Positions 36,167-44,238 of a DNA stretch of 64,000 nt are shown in pieces. Source of the stretch: Mucilaginibacter sp. OK283. Its GTDB lineage: Bacteria > Bacteroidota > Bacteroidia > Sphingobacteriales > Sphingobacteriaceae. How positions within the stretch are numbered: position 1 is the first letter of the stretch; each line of letters opens with the position of its first letter. A model generated the notes under the pieces. It was not told the DNA's origin, did no database searches, and saw nothing but the letters and a program-made list of their open reading frames with translations. Made by a program: the position numbers and the translations under genes. The DNA is taken from assembly GCF_900110415.1 (NCBI RefSeq), contig NZ_FODR01000002.1:558001-622000 (forward strand), written 5' to 3'.

Positions 36167-37426
36167 CTACTCCATCATTAGCCTCCTGATCAATTCCGCG
36201 CTTTGGGCTTTGCCTTCTTCCAGCCTGTGGCTGAAGAAGGATTGTACTTCGTTAAAGTGCTTTTTGTAGCCCTCCATATCGCCGTAACCAATAATGGCCG
36301 ACCATTCCCTTACTGCCGAGTGGAACTCCAGGTCATCGCCGCGGATGGTTTTATCGTAAAGGGCGGTTTCGATGGATTCTTCTAACAGTTCTTCGTTTTT
36401 AAACAGGTATTCGGCAATGCCAAGCCTCAGCCGGAAGGGCGGGGTTTGGCAAATGAGGTTGTCATAAGGGTTTACAGCCAGGTGGTACCAGGCATCAACC
36501 ATGCTCAGGATACTCAGGTGCGAGTTGGGTTTCTGGTGATCGGCATGTTGCGATAGCGAAAACTCTTTCATCACGGTATCACTCAGCATAATAGGTTTGC
36601 GGCTTTCATGAAAAACAAAATCGCGTGCCTTATACAGCCGCTCCCTGAAGGTTTGCGCTTCTTCTTTGATCATCAACTTAAATAATTCCGACTCTGACTC
36701 CGAGTAGCGTTTTACCTGCTGGCGGGCGTACGGGTTTAAAATGGCCAGGCCTGCGTATACGTGCGCCTTATAGCTAAAAATACGCAGGGTGGTCAGGATC
36801 TTCACATTGTCTATACCGCCCAGGTACGATGCGTTTTCCCAGGGGAAAAACCCCGCAGCTTTCCAGGCTGTGCCCATGCTTTCAAAACCTACGTGGGTAA
36901 CGGCCTGGGTATCGGCTACAATTTTATCGTGCTCGTGGTAATCGGCAATCTCTACAATGTCGCTCCCAATAGCTGTAAATAAATCGTACATACGCTGGTA
37001 CGCATCCGCTTTGGCCCGGTGCGGAATCAGGATAAGTGTTTGCCCTTTGGGTTCAAAACCCGGCCCGTGCATGGCATGAAAAGTAATGATTTGCACATCG
37101 GCGGGCAGGTATTTTTCAAATATGGCTATCTCGGGGTGCTTAACGGATGTTTGGCCGGCAACAATGGCCCCGTACTTGGTAAGCGGGCCGCACTCGGCTA
37201 CTACCTGTTCCAGTTTGTCGGCCTCAACCGAGTAAATAACCAGGTCGTTTGTGCGGGATACATCGCGCGCGCTATCCATTACAGTGATGCCAAAGGGGCT
37301 AAGTTCCTGTTCCAGCTTGTCGCGGTTTTCGGGTAAATCGCAGCCGCAAACGGTGTAACCTGCTTTTGCAAAAGCCTTTGCGTACAAACGCCCCATATCG
37401 CCCAACCCAATGATACCTATATTCAT
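36167..37426 (-). CDS. Prephenate dehydrogenase, fungal TYR1-like
   Basis: 419 residues. The Rossmann nucleotide fold starts IGIIGLGDMGRLYAKAFAKA. LVIYSVEADKLEQVV, VAGQTSVKHPEIAIFEKYLP, ITFHAMHGPGFEPKGQ, DTQAVTHVGFESMGTAW, LRIFSYKAHVYAGLAI and NSHLSILSMVDAWYHL follow. From memory these segments match yeast Tyr1 (prephenate dehydrogenase, NADP+) more closely than bacterial TyrA. The enzyme would make 4-hydroxyphenylpyruvate for tyrosine synthesis. No ACT or chorismate mutase domain is present. Divergent from the next gene. The enzyme class is fairly sure; the fungal affinity needs a tree. Confidence 0.85.
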   Translation of the reverse strand: MNIGIIGLGDMGRLYAKAFAKAGYTVCGCDLPENRDKLEQELSPFGITVMDSARDVSRTNDLVIYSVEADKLEQVVAECGPLTKYGAIVAGQTSVKHPEIAIFEKYLPADVQIITFHAMHGPGFEPKGQTLILIPHRAKADAYQRMYDLFTAIGSDIVEIADYHEHDKIVADTQAVTHVGFESMGTAWKAAGFFPWENASYLGGIDNVKILTTLRIFSYKAHVYAGLAILNPYARQQVKRYSESESELFKLMIKEEAQTFRERLYKARDFVFHESRKPIMLSDTVMKEFSLSQHADHQKPNSHLSILSMVDAWYHLAVNPYDNLICQTPPFRLRLGIAEYLFKNEELLEESIETALYDKTIRGDDLEFHSAVREWSAIIGYGDMEGYKKHFNEVQSFFSHRLEEGKAQSAELIRRLMME

Positions 37427-37553
37427 GCTGCTAATATAAGTATGAGTAGCAAAATTCCGTATGAAACCTTACATTAGCGATCAGAAACGTACAGGATAAT
37501 AAAATAAAAACCATTAAAATCCTGTTTTGTTAATAACAGGTACCTAATTTTAC

Positions 37554-38303
37554 ATGATGAACAAGCATTCTATATTCCGTATCTCTGTTTTAATGGTCAT
37601 TATTTTAAGCATCTGCGGTGTGGGCTTTGCCCAGGATACTGTTAAAAAAGATGCTGCTAAACCGCCTGCCACCAGGCCTGCCGTTGCAAAACCGGTGGTG
37701 AAATACGGAGCTGTACCCACCGGTACTGTTAAGCCCGCCATTACCCCTCCAAAATATAACTACCAGCCCCGCCCTACAGCTGCTGATTCGGCCCTGGCCA
37801 AAGACAAAAGCCTGAACGGACAATATCAATACCTGTTAAGTAAATTATACCATTACCAACAGCCATTGGTATCGGCTTTATGGAAAAACTTACAGGATAC
37901 TTTAAAAACAGAACGCCGCAACCTGAAAGAAGCCCAGGCTAAACTGGCCGCGCAAACACAGGATATTACCGGCCTTAAAACCGATGTGGCAACTAAAAGC
38001 CAAACCCTTTCCGAATCAAACGCCAAACGCGATGAGATAAAACTCGCCGGCATAAGCTTTACCAAAGCCACCTATAATTTAATGATGTGGGGCCTGGTAA
38101 TTGTTTTTGGGCTAACGGCAGCCATCGTAATAGCCCGGTCGGGTGCGCACAGCCGCGAAGCAAAGTACCGCATAAAATTGTACAACGAACTTGACGAGGA
38201 ATACAAAGCCTACAAAGTAAAATCCAACGAAAAAGAAAAGAAACTGGCCCGCGAGCTGCAAACCGAACGCAATAAGCTGGATGAGTTGTTGGGAAGAGGG
38301 TAG
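37554..38303 (+). CDS. Membrane-anchored coiled-coil protein with Pro/Ala linker
   Basis: 249 residues: signal peptide to about residue 26 (...CGVGFAQD), then a Pro/Ala/Lys-rich linker (about 27-75), a helical region with coiled-coil heptads (about 110-165), one transmembrane helix (about 178-195, LMMWGLVIVFGLTAAIVIA) and a charged helical tail. No enzyme motif. It resembles uncharacterised Bacteroidota proteins. The gene is divergent from the prephenate dehydrogenase; translation could start one codon later. Confidence 0.75.
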   Translation: MMNKHSIFRISVLMVIILSICGVGFAQDTVKKDAAKPPATRPAVAKPVVKYGAVPTGTVKPAITPPKYNYQPRPTAADSALAKDKSLNGQYQYLLSKLYHYQQPLVSALWKNLQDTLKTERRNLKEAQAKLAAQTQDITGLKTDVATKSQTLSESNAKRDEIKLAGISFTKATYNLMMWGLVIVFGLTAAIVIARSGAHSREAKYRIKLYNELDEEYKAYKVKSNEKEKKLARELQTERNKLDELLGRG

Positions 38304-38314
38304 GCTTTTAGATG

Positions 38315-38375
38315 TGCAGATTTCAAATTAACTGCGTTGAGGGCTGTGCCGTTTCAGATGTGCAGATGTCTTCTG
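38315..38375. repeat. ATGTGCAGn word repeat
   Basis: gatgtgcagatttcaaa and cagatgtgcagatgtc are separated by ~35 bp, following the stop of the coiled-coil gene. Related in reverse to the ATCTGCA words at 12677. Confidence 0.5.
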
Positions 38376-38492
38376 ATTATTATGTCGGAGTTGTTTTGGC
38401 GTCCCACGTGCTAAGCACTCATTAAGTAGGCTACCTTTCATATGAGATGCTGAAATAAATTCAGCATGACTTTTTTTCTCTTATAATTTCCT

Positions 38493-39119
38493 TTGATGAA
38501 CAATACCCAACTTTTAACACTTATCACCCGCCTGCGTTCTGTGGCCGATGTGGGTTTGCTGTATGCCAAAAACGAATATGATATTGAACGCTATGCCGAG
38601 TTACAGCATATAGCAATTGAAATGCTGGATAATGTTACCGGTTGGGGCATAGATGATATTAAGTTTAACTTCCCGATGCCGGATGATTACCCTACAGCTA
38701 AGGTTGATGTACGCGGGATGTTATTAAATGCCGAGGGTAAAATATTGCTGGCTAAGGAAAGTGCCGACGGCAAGTGGAGCCTGCCGGGTGGCTGGGCCGA
38801 TGTAGGCTATAGCGCCAAAGAGGTAATTGTTAAAGAATTTGAAGAAGAAACTGGTTTAACTGTAGTTGCCGATAGATTATTGGCCGTATTTGACAAAAAA
38901 ATGCACCCTCACCCGCCGCAGCCCTTTTACGTTTACAAAATGGTGTTTCATTGCAAAGCAGTAACCACCGCCGTTAAACAAGGGTTTGACATGCTGGATG
39001 TTGAATATTTTGATATCGATAACCTGCCCGAACTATCAGAAGACAGGATATTGAAAAGCCAGATAGAGTTGCTTTATCAAAAGGTTATCAGCGGGGATTT
39101 GGCGGCGGAGGTTGATTGA
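38493..39119 (+). CDS. NUDIX hydrolase with NUDIX-N domain
   Basis: 208 residues. The N-terminal helical part (LLTLITRLRSVADVGLLYAK) matches the domain seen in ADP-ribose/nucleotide-sugar NUDIX enzymes. The core contains VDVRGMLLNAEGKILLAKES and SLPGGWADVGYSAKEVIVKE followed by FEEETGL. Canonical Nudix boxes read Gx5E...REuxEE; here the first Glu is Tyr and the Arg is Lys, while the metal-binding Glu residues are kept. It probably hydrolyses a nucleoside diphosphate linked to another moiety; exact substrate unknown. Confidence 0.88.
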   Translation: MMNNTQLLTLITRLRSVADVGLLYAKNEYDIERYAELQHIAIEMLDNVTGWGIDDIKFNFPMPDDYPTAKVDVRGMLLNAEGKILLAKESADGKWSLPGGWADVGYSAKEVIVKEFEEETGLTVVADRLLAVFDKKMHPHPPQPFYVYKMVFHCKAVTTAVKQGFDMLDVEYFDIDNLPELSEDRILKSQIELLYQKVISGDLAAEVD

Positions 39120-39132
39120 TTCCGGATTATTA

Positions 39133-39165
39133 AGACTTACGAAGTTTCAAAAACTTCGTAAGTCT
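39133..39165. terminator. ACTTACGAAGTTT palindrome between convergent genes
   Basis: AGACTTACGAAGTTT and AAACTTCGTAAGTCT form a 15-bp perfect stem with a 3-nt loop. A sister copy is at 59270-59300. Placement suits a bidirectional terminator, although the T-run is short. Confidence 0.75.
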
Positions 39166-39177
39166 ATGATCGACTAT

Positions 39178-39212
39178 AAACTGCCGACTGCAAACCGCTT
39201 ACTGCAAACTGC
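39178..39212. repeat. ACTGCnn heptamers at a stop codon
   Basis: actgccg, actgcaa, accgctt, actgcaa, actgcc at 39180-39212 overlap the stop codon of the minus-strand gene and encode its last residues (SLQ). Confidence 0.7.
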
Positions 39213-39900
39213 CCGGTGCCGGTGCCAGTTTAGGTAAAACCTTTTTGTTAGCAGGCAAAGCCTGGTATTTTTTATAAGCGTCATTAATGTAAGCCGTCAT
39301 GCTTGGGGCATTGTTGTTTTTAAGGAAAGCATAGCTTGGACGATATAACGACATGAAGTTTTCCAACTCGGCACCCCGTAGCGGTATTACGCTTTTTACA
39401 TAATCTACATTAAATGCTTCATCAATTTGCCTTTCTTCTTCTTCGCGTTTAAAATATCTTTTTAAACGTCGCGCATCTTTACCCTCTTTACTGAACCAGG
39501 TTGATGGCGACATTACAGATACCCGGCTTTTGGTATAAACCTCTGGATATTCTTTACGCGGATCGAAAGCTTCCCTGGTGGCACTTACATTTACCTGCCT
39601 TAAAGATATGGTTTGCGATATCATATCTATTCGTTTGAGCCTCATGTCTGTAATGTACAATGTGTCTGATACATAGCCAGGTGCATTGAATATCAGTGTA
39701 TGGCCCGTTGCCGTGCGGATGCTGAAATTGCCGTTGTTATCAGTAATTGTGATCTGTTTGTTGGTGACATCTTTTACAAAAACGTTAGCCAGTTTTTCAT
39801 TTTTGCTTTTTTCGTAAACCGATCCTTTTAACACATCCTGGGCTTGTATATGTGCAGATACAAATAGGCCAATTATCAATATTAGGTAGTTCGGTTTCAT
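39199..39900 (-). CDS. CarboxypepD_reg-like domain protein
   Basis: From the ATG at 39900: a 233-residue secreted protein with signal peptide MKPNYLILIIGLFVSAHIQA. A transthyretin-like domain (about 22-105) follows: VLKGSVYEKSKNEKLANVFV, ITDNNGNFSIRTATGHTL and FNAPGYVSDTLYI, the CarboxypepD_reg fold found at the N-terminus of TonB-dependent receptors. The remainder is charged and helical. No receptor barrel is attached, so it is a free-standing periplasmic protein. Divergent from higB. Upstream ATG at 39954 is less likely because it would precede the signal peptide. Confidence 0.8.
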   Translation of the reverse strand: MKPNYLILIIGLFVSAHIQAQDVLKGSVYEKSKNEKLANVFVKDVTNKQITITDNNGNFSIRTATGHTLIFNAPGYVSDTLYITDMRLKRIDMISQTISLRQVNVSATREAFDPRKEYPEVYTKSRVSVMSPSTWFSKEGKDARRLKRYFKREEEERQIDEAFNVDYVKSVIPLRGAELENFMSLYRPSYAFLKNNNAPSMTAYINDAYKKYQALPANKKVLPKLAPAPGSLQ

Positions 39901-40025
39901 GGTAGTTGAATTATGCCGTAAAATAAACTTATTTTTTGAGCATATGGTTTTCAATTTAACATATTTAAATATGGATGGTGGTTTAATGACAAAGGGGGGA
40001 GAGATAAATATTTATTATCAAAATA

Positions 40026-40056
40026 TTGACACCTGAAACGTTTCTCGTTACATTTG
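40026..40056 (+). promoter_or_regulatory. Bacteroidota promoter for higB-higA
   Basis: TTG at 40026-40028 and TACATTTG at 40049-40056 are spaced 20 bp, a canonical -33/-7 pair. The higB ATG begins 4 bp after the -7 box, so the transcript may be leaderless. Confidence 0.7.
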
Positions 40057-40059
40057 TAA

Positions 40060-40338
40060 ATGATTATTAGCATTCGGCATAAAGGGTTGCGGCTATTTTT
40101 TGAAAAAGGGGATGCATCAAGGTTAAATGCTCAACACGTAAGTAAGATCAGATTAATCCTTACCCGTTTAAACGCTGCAAAAACTATAGCCGATATGAAT
40201 GTTCCGGGATATGGACTACATCAGCTAAGCGGCGAATTGAAAGGCTTTTGGGCTGTAAAAGTTGATAAAAATTACCGGATTATATTTCAGTTTATTGCTG
40301 AAGACGCTTTTGAAGTTGATTATTTAGATTATCATTAA
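40060..40338 (+). CDS. higB: HigB-type toxin (RelE/ParE superfamily)
   Basis: A 92-residue ribosome-dependent mRNA interferase-type toxin. It starts IISIRHKGLRLFFEKGD and contains RLILTRLNAAKTIADMNVPG, YGLHQLSGELKGFWAVKVDK and NYRIIFQF, the standard HigB pattern with C-terminal beta strands bearing the basic/aromatic active site. It is followed 14 bp later by the HigA-type antitoxin, the usual toxin-first order. The start matches family members, which supports a leaderless transcript from the promoter at 40026. Confidence 0.92.
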   Translation: MIISIRHKGLRLFFEKGDASRLNAQHVSKIRLILTRLNAAKTIADMNVPGYGLHQLSGELKGFWAVKVDKNYRIIFQFIAEDAFEVDYLDYH

Positions 40339-40352
40339 CAAGGAGAAAAAAA

Positions 40353-40664
40353 ATGCAGATGTTTGACCCAGCCCACCCGGGCGAATTAATCCGTGAAACC
40401 CTTGAAGGGATAAGGGAAGAAACAGGAAAAAAATTAACAGTTGAGCAGGTTGCCACCGGCCTGGGAACAACCCGTAAAACATTGTCGGCTATAATTAATG
40501 GCAAACAGAGTATTAGTTCAGATATGGCATTGCGCCTGAGCGCAGCCTTTAATACAACACCTGAGTTTTGGCTGCACGCGCAGGAAAATTATGATCTGGC
40601 CCAGGCCCGCAAAAAGTTCGACATAAAAAAGGTTACTGTTTTTTGGCATCCGCAGGTCGCTTAA
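40353..40664 (+). CDS. higA: HigA-type antitoxin (XRE/HTH, VapI family)
   Basis: The 103-residue DNA-binding antitoxin begins FDPAHPGELIRETLEGI, typical of HigA. A helix-turn-helix follows: LTVEQVATGLGTTRKTLSAI then INGKQSISSDMALRLSAAF and TTPEFWLHAQENYDLAQA. It should neutralise HigB and repress the promoter upstream of higB. An AAGGAG ribosome binding site precedes the start. A small hairpin follows the gene. Confidence 0.93.
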   Translation: MQMFDPAHPGELIRETLEGIREETGKKLTVEQVATGLGTTRKTLSAIINGKQSISSDMALRLSAAFNTTPEFWLHAQENYDLAQARKKFDIKKVTVFWHPQVA

Positions 40665-40682
40665 AAATTTCTGCCACAAAAA

Positions 40683-40708
40683 AACCGCCTCATTTTCATG
40701 AAGCGGTT
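40683..40708. terminator. Small hairpin between higA and the convergent gene
   Basis: AACCGC / GCGGTT with a partly paired inner part (TCAT/ATGA); A-run upstream. A moderate bidirectional terminator candidate. Confidence 0.5.
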
Positions 40709-40752
40709 AATAGAATATATATTAGTTCTGTCCCGGTAATGGTTGGGCAGGT

Positions 40753-41745
40753 TTAATAACGGTTCACTTTAAAATCAGATATGCCACCATTCATGTGGAT
40801 GTATATCTTGTTTTTGGCAGCATCAAAACCCGGGGTTTCATAGCTGTTATCATTCTTTTTGGTAAAGCCCTCAAATTCATTTGATGATAAACCTGTGTTG
40901 GCATTTATACTGCAAGCGGCATCTTTAGGCACATTAATAATAACCTCTGATACACCTGTAGATACCTCTACGTTGGTGCTTGCCAGCGGTGCGCCAAGCT
41001 TTACTTCAAATGAGGCTGCACCACCCTTTAAAGTTACACTTTTTATTTTAAATTTACTTAAATCGAAATCTAATTTTGTTGCACCTGTTTCAACATAAAT
41101 GTCCCAGATGGGGTTCGGGTTTAGTTTGATATCTGCCAGGTTCGATTTGTTGTTATCAGAGTCAAAATGCCAGCCCTTATTGCCCTTCATTTTAAAGTTC
41201 AACACATACACAGAATCTTCTTTGTTGGCATTAAATTCATATTTGCCGTAAAATTCTTTTGTTTCTGCTTTAAATAGCTGGCTGGTGGTATCATTTAAAG
41301 TATAAGTAGTAGCACCTCCATTGATATTCAAGCGGGCAAATTTAGCATCGGCGGTGTAATCTTTATTAAAAACACTGCTGCCTTCAATTTTTGTCACGCC
41401 ATGATCGGTGTTGGTGCTGTCGCTGTCATCGTTACTGTCGTTGTTGTCGTTATCATGGTCGTCGTCAAAGTTGATAAAAGTGCTGGGCCAAAAATGATAG
41501 CGGTTACCAAAGTTGCCAAACAGTAGCAGCGAGAATCCACCAATTATTACGGCCAGTTTTACTACAGTCGCCAAAGGCGACCGGTTACCTGCAAATACCA
41601 GGTTTACGCCGCCTATAATTAAAAATATAGGCCATAGGTAAAGTATATTCATCCATTGAAAATGGAAGATATGGAAGTTATGGAGCAGGAATATGGCTCC
41701 TATGCATACCAGGATTGTTCCGGGAATAAGTCTGTCGGTTTTCAT
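40753..41745 (-). CDS. LiaF-like membrane protein with toastrack domain
   Basis: 330 residues. The N-terminal DUF5668/LiaI-LiaF-like region has three or four short helices (PGTILVCIGAIFLLHNF, LYLWPIFLIIGGVNLVF, VVKLAVIIGGFSLLLFGNF). An unusual Asp/Asn-rich linker (about 92-115) follows, then a beta-solenoid domain (about 115-330) with repeated short strands ending HMNGGISDFKVNRY. These proteins are thought to regulate envelope stress responses with PspC partners. The pspC-like gene is immediately upstream with a 2-bp gap, so they are coupled. Confidence 0.85.
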   Translation of the reverse strand: MKTDRLIPGTILVCIGAIFLLHNFHIFHFQWMNILYLWPIFLIIGGVNLVFAGNRSPLATVVKLAVIIGGFSLLLFGNFGNRYHFWPSTFINFDDDHDNDNNDSNDDSDSTNTDHGVTKIEGSSVFNKDYTADAKFARLNINGGATTYTLNDTTSQLFKAETKEFYGKYEFNANKEDSVYVLNFKMKGNKGWHFDSDNNKSNLADIKLNPNPIWDIYVETGATKLDFDLSKFKIKSVTLKGGAASFEVKLGAPLASTNVEVSTGVSEVIINVPKDAACSINANTGLSSNEFEGFTKKNDNSYETPGFDAAKNKIYIHMNGGISDFKVNRY

Positions 41746-41747
41746 GG

Positions 41748-42341
41748 TTATATAGTTGGAGGAGTGTTATTAAAATTATCGTCTTTTTTCTCTTCTGTAT
41801 TCAGCGGTTGTTCAGTTGCATTTACTTCGGGCTCAGCAGTTGTATTCTGCCAGCCTTCTTTTTCCCATGGCTGCCTTTTTTGTCCGGATACGATCATCGC
41901 TAAGCCGCCAACTACCAGGATTGCGGGCCATAGCCTTGCCACGTGCCAGAAACGAAAGATGCCCAATTCATGAAACAGGAAAACTGCGCCAAAAAATATA
42001 AGGATGAAGCCAAAAATGATACCGGCTGGTGTTGACGTTTTTTTAGGGAACGCAGGTTCAAAAGGAGTGCCCGGATTTGCAGGTGCGTTGGCGTCAAAAG
42101 GGGTGAAAGGCTGTTGCGGCGGTACCCGATAATCAACATTGGGGTTAAAGTAGCCTGCACCTTTGTTCGGTATAACTATCCACAATACAATATAAGCCAT
42201 AAAGCCGGTTCCCATAAATATAAAGGTGAGTACAAATAGTGCGCGTATAATAGCAACATCCATATCAAAGTACTCGGCCAGGCCGGCGCAAACGCCGCCT
42301 ATTTTCTTCCGGTATTCATCCCGGTAAAGTTTCTTTTCCAT
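41748..42341 (-). CDS. PspC-domain membrane protein
   Basis: 197 residues. The PspC domain covers about 1-60: KLYRDEYRKKIGGVCAGLAE, YFDMDVAIIRALFVL and AYIVLWIVIPNKG, including a helix pair at 30-58. A Pro-rich linker (about 70-95) is followed by two more helices (about 105-140, IIFGFILIFFGAVFLFHELGI and a Trp-rich second helix). PspC senses or transmits inner-membrane stress in other bacteria. It heads a two-gene unit with the LiaF-like gene. Confidence 0.9.
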   Translation of the reverse strand: MEKKLYRDEYRKKIGGVCAGLAEYFDMDVAIIRALFVLTFIFMGTGFMAYIVLWIVIPNKGAGYFNPNVDYRVPPQQPFTPFDANAPANPGTPFEPAFPKKTSTPAGIIFGFILIFFGAVFLFHELGIFRFWHVARLWPAILVVGGLAMIVSGQKRQPWEKEGWQNTTAEPEVNATEQPLNTEEKKDDNFNNTPPTI

Positions 42342-42476
42342 AATTTTATTTAAATATCGTTCAGTTGTGATTGTTTGATGATATAAAGGTATATATGGTG
42401 GCTCAAAACGCCTATATATTATAGGTTAGCAGGGTCAACAAGTCGGTGAACTGCCGTGTTTCAGCGGTGAAAAAGT

Positions 42477-42586
42477 TCTAAGTCCGAAGTCTTGAGTCGT
42501 AAGTCTCAAGCTCTAAGTCTGAAATCAGGGAGAAGAACTTTTAACCTTCAACTCAAAACTTCAGACTCAGAACTTCAGACTTAAGA
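42477..42586. repeat. Heptamer-word inverted repeat (AAGTCnn)
   Basis: Left words: tctaagt, ccgaagt, cttgagt, cgtaagt, ctcaagc, tctaagt, ctgaaat. Right words: cttcaac, tcaaaac, ttcagac, tcagaac, ttcagac, ttaaga. The right arm abuts the stop codon of the minus-strand SDR gene. Confidence 0.85.
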
Positions 42587-42587
42587 G

Positions 42588-43292
42588 CTACAACTGGCCG
42601 GGCGCAGGTTTAATGATAATCTCATCCACATTGGCACCGGGGCTCATCCTGTAAATATTGATGATTGCCGATGATATGTCTTCGGGCAAAACCATGGTGT
42701 TTTTATCCACAACGGCATCCTTCCATGAATCTGTCAATGTCGATCCGGGGATTATTGCTGTTACTTTTACCCCATGCTCCTGCGTTTCAAGCCTCATTAT
42801 TTTTGTTAAACCCAGTAGCGCGTATTTGGTTATGCTATAGCTGCCGGCCTGTACAACGGGGTTTAATGCAGCTACCGAGCAGATGTTAAAAAAATGTCCC
42901 TTATGTGCCGTTATCATGGTTTTGCCAAAAAAACGATAAAGTTCATAAGTTGGCATCAGGTTGGTTTTTAGCTGTTTATCAAATGTGTCATCTGCATCGT
43001 CCAATATGCTCGATGGGATAAAAGTGCCCAGGTTATTTACCACCACATCAATAAAGCCGAGTTCCTGCTGCGCGGCGGTGGCGAAGGCCAATAATTGGGC
43101 CTTATTGCTGCCATCTGCAACCTTTGCAAAAACTTTAATACCAGGGTTTGACCTGTTAAGCAGGTCTGCAAATTCAAATAATTCTTTTTCATTTCGTGAA
43201 CAAATTGCCACGTTTAATCCTTCATTGGCGAAGGCTACGGCAATGGCGCGGCCCATGCCTTTTGTTGAACCGGTGATGAGGGCATTTTTCAT
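42588..43292 (-). CDS. Short-chain dehydrogenase/reductase
   Basis: 234 residues, classical SDR. NADP(H) motif NALITGSTKGMGRAIAVAF at the N-terminus; VVNNLGTFIPSS; catalytic Ser in NICSVAALNP and Tyr-Lys in SYSITKYALLGLTKIM. The family reduces a 3-keto-acyl or other carbonyl substrate; substrate not predictable. Resembles annotated 3-ketoacyl-ACP reductase-like and sepiapterin reductase-like proteins. Divergent from mlaE. Confidence 0.9.
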   Translation of the reverse strand: MKNALITGSTKGMGRAIAVAFANEGLNVAICSRNEKELFEFADLLNRSNPGIKVFAKVADGSNKAQLLAFATAAQQELGFIDVVVNNLGTFIPSSILDDADDTFDKQLKTNLMPTYELYRFFGKTMITAHKGHFFNICSVAALNPVVQAGSYSITKYALLGLTKIMRLETQEHGVKVTAIIPGSTLTDSWKDAVVDKNTMVLPEDISSAIINIYRMSPGANVDEIIIKPAPGQL

Positions 43293-43506
43293 GATGGCGT
43301 ACTATATTTTTTTAGTTAAATGTTCGTTATTGCAGCGCCCGGGTTAGTGGCACCGCTTTTATTTGCTTTTGTTAAAGCTTTACGGCGCTAATTTACGTAA
43401 GCCATATTAATAGCTTGCAAAAAGCGCCTATTTTAGGCAATTAAACAATAGCGGCTGGGATGCTAAATTTAAAAATGTAATTTTATCCAATTTTTAACAT
43501 ATACCT

Positions 43507-44238
43507 ATGATTCAAAGTTTAGGCAGATATATACTTTTATTACGTTTAAGTTTTCGAAAACCCGAGAAATTTTCGGTGTACTGGGCCGAAGTAATGCGCG
43601 AAATGGTTTCGGCCGGCATCGGTTCCTTGGGCATCATCATGATCATCTCGGTTTTTATTGGTGCAGCTGTAACTATTCAAACTGCTTTTCAATTAATCAG
43701 CCCTTTAATCCCCAAATCGGTTGTGGGGGGTATCACCCGCGATAGTATGATTTTGGAATTTAGCCCTACTATATCATCGCTGGTACTGGCCGGCCGCATT
43801 GGCTCAAGCATGGCATCGCAAATAGGTACCATGCGCGTTACCGAACAGATAGACGCTTTAGAGATCATGGGGGTAAATGCTCCCGGTTATCTGATATCGC
43901 CCAAGGTAATTGCGGGTGTTACCATGTTTCCATTATTGGTAATTGTATCTATATTATTGGGCTTTATTGGTGGTTACGTTGCCTGCTTTACATCAAGCGA
44001 GGTGACTACTGATGATTTCCTGATTGGTTTGCCTGATGGCTTTAACACGGTAATTATTACCGTTTGTATGGTTAAGGCAGTTGTGTTTGGCTTTATTATT
44101 ACTACCATATGCAGTTACCAGGGCTTTTATACATCGGGCGGCGCGCTTGAGGTAGGCCAGGCTGCAACTCGCGGAGTTGTATTTAGCTGCGTAATGATAC
44201 TCATGTTCGATTTAATTATCTCCCGCCTCTTCTTATGA
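43507..44238 (+). CDS. mlaE: MlaE-family ABC transporter permease
   Basis: 243 residues with five or six membrane helices. The family pattern is present: GSLGIIMIISVFIGAAVTIQ, TRDSMILEFSPTISSLVLAG then RIGSSMASQIGTMRVTEQID and ALEIMGVNAPGYLISPKV. It forms the membrane channel of an MCE-type lipid transport system that moves phospholipids between inner and outer membranes. The ATPase gene overlaps its stop by 4 bp (ATGA), so they are coupled. A substrate-binding mlaD gene is not next door. Confidence 0.92.
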   Translation: MIQSLGRYILLLRLSFRKPEKFSVYWAEVMREMVSAGIGSLGIIMIISVFIGAAVTIQTAFQLISPLIPKSVVGGITRDSMILEFSPTISSLVLAGRIGSSMASQIGTMRVTEQIDALEIMGVNAPGYLISPKVIAGVTMFPLLVIVSILLGFIGGYVACFTSSEVTTDDFLIGLPDGFNTVIITVCMVKAVVFGFIITTICSYQGFYTSGGALEVGQAATRGVVFSCVMILMFDLIISRLFL

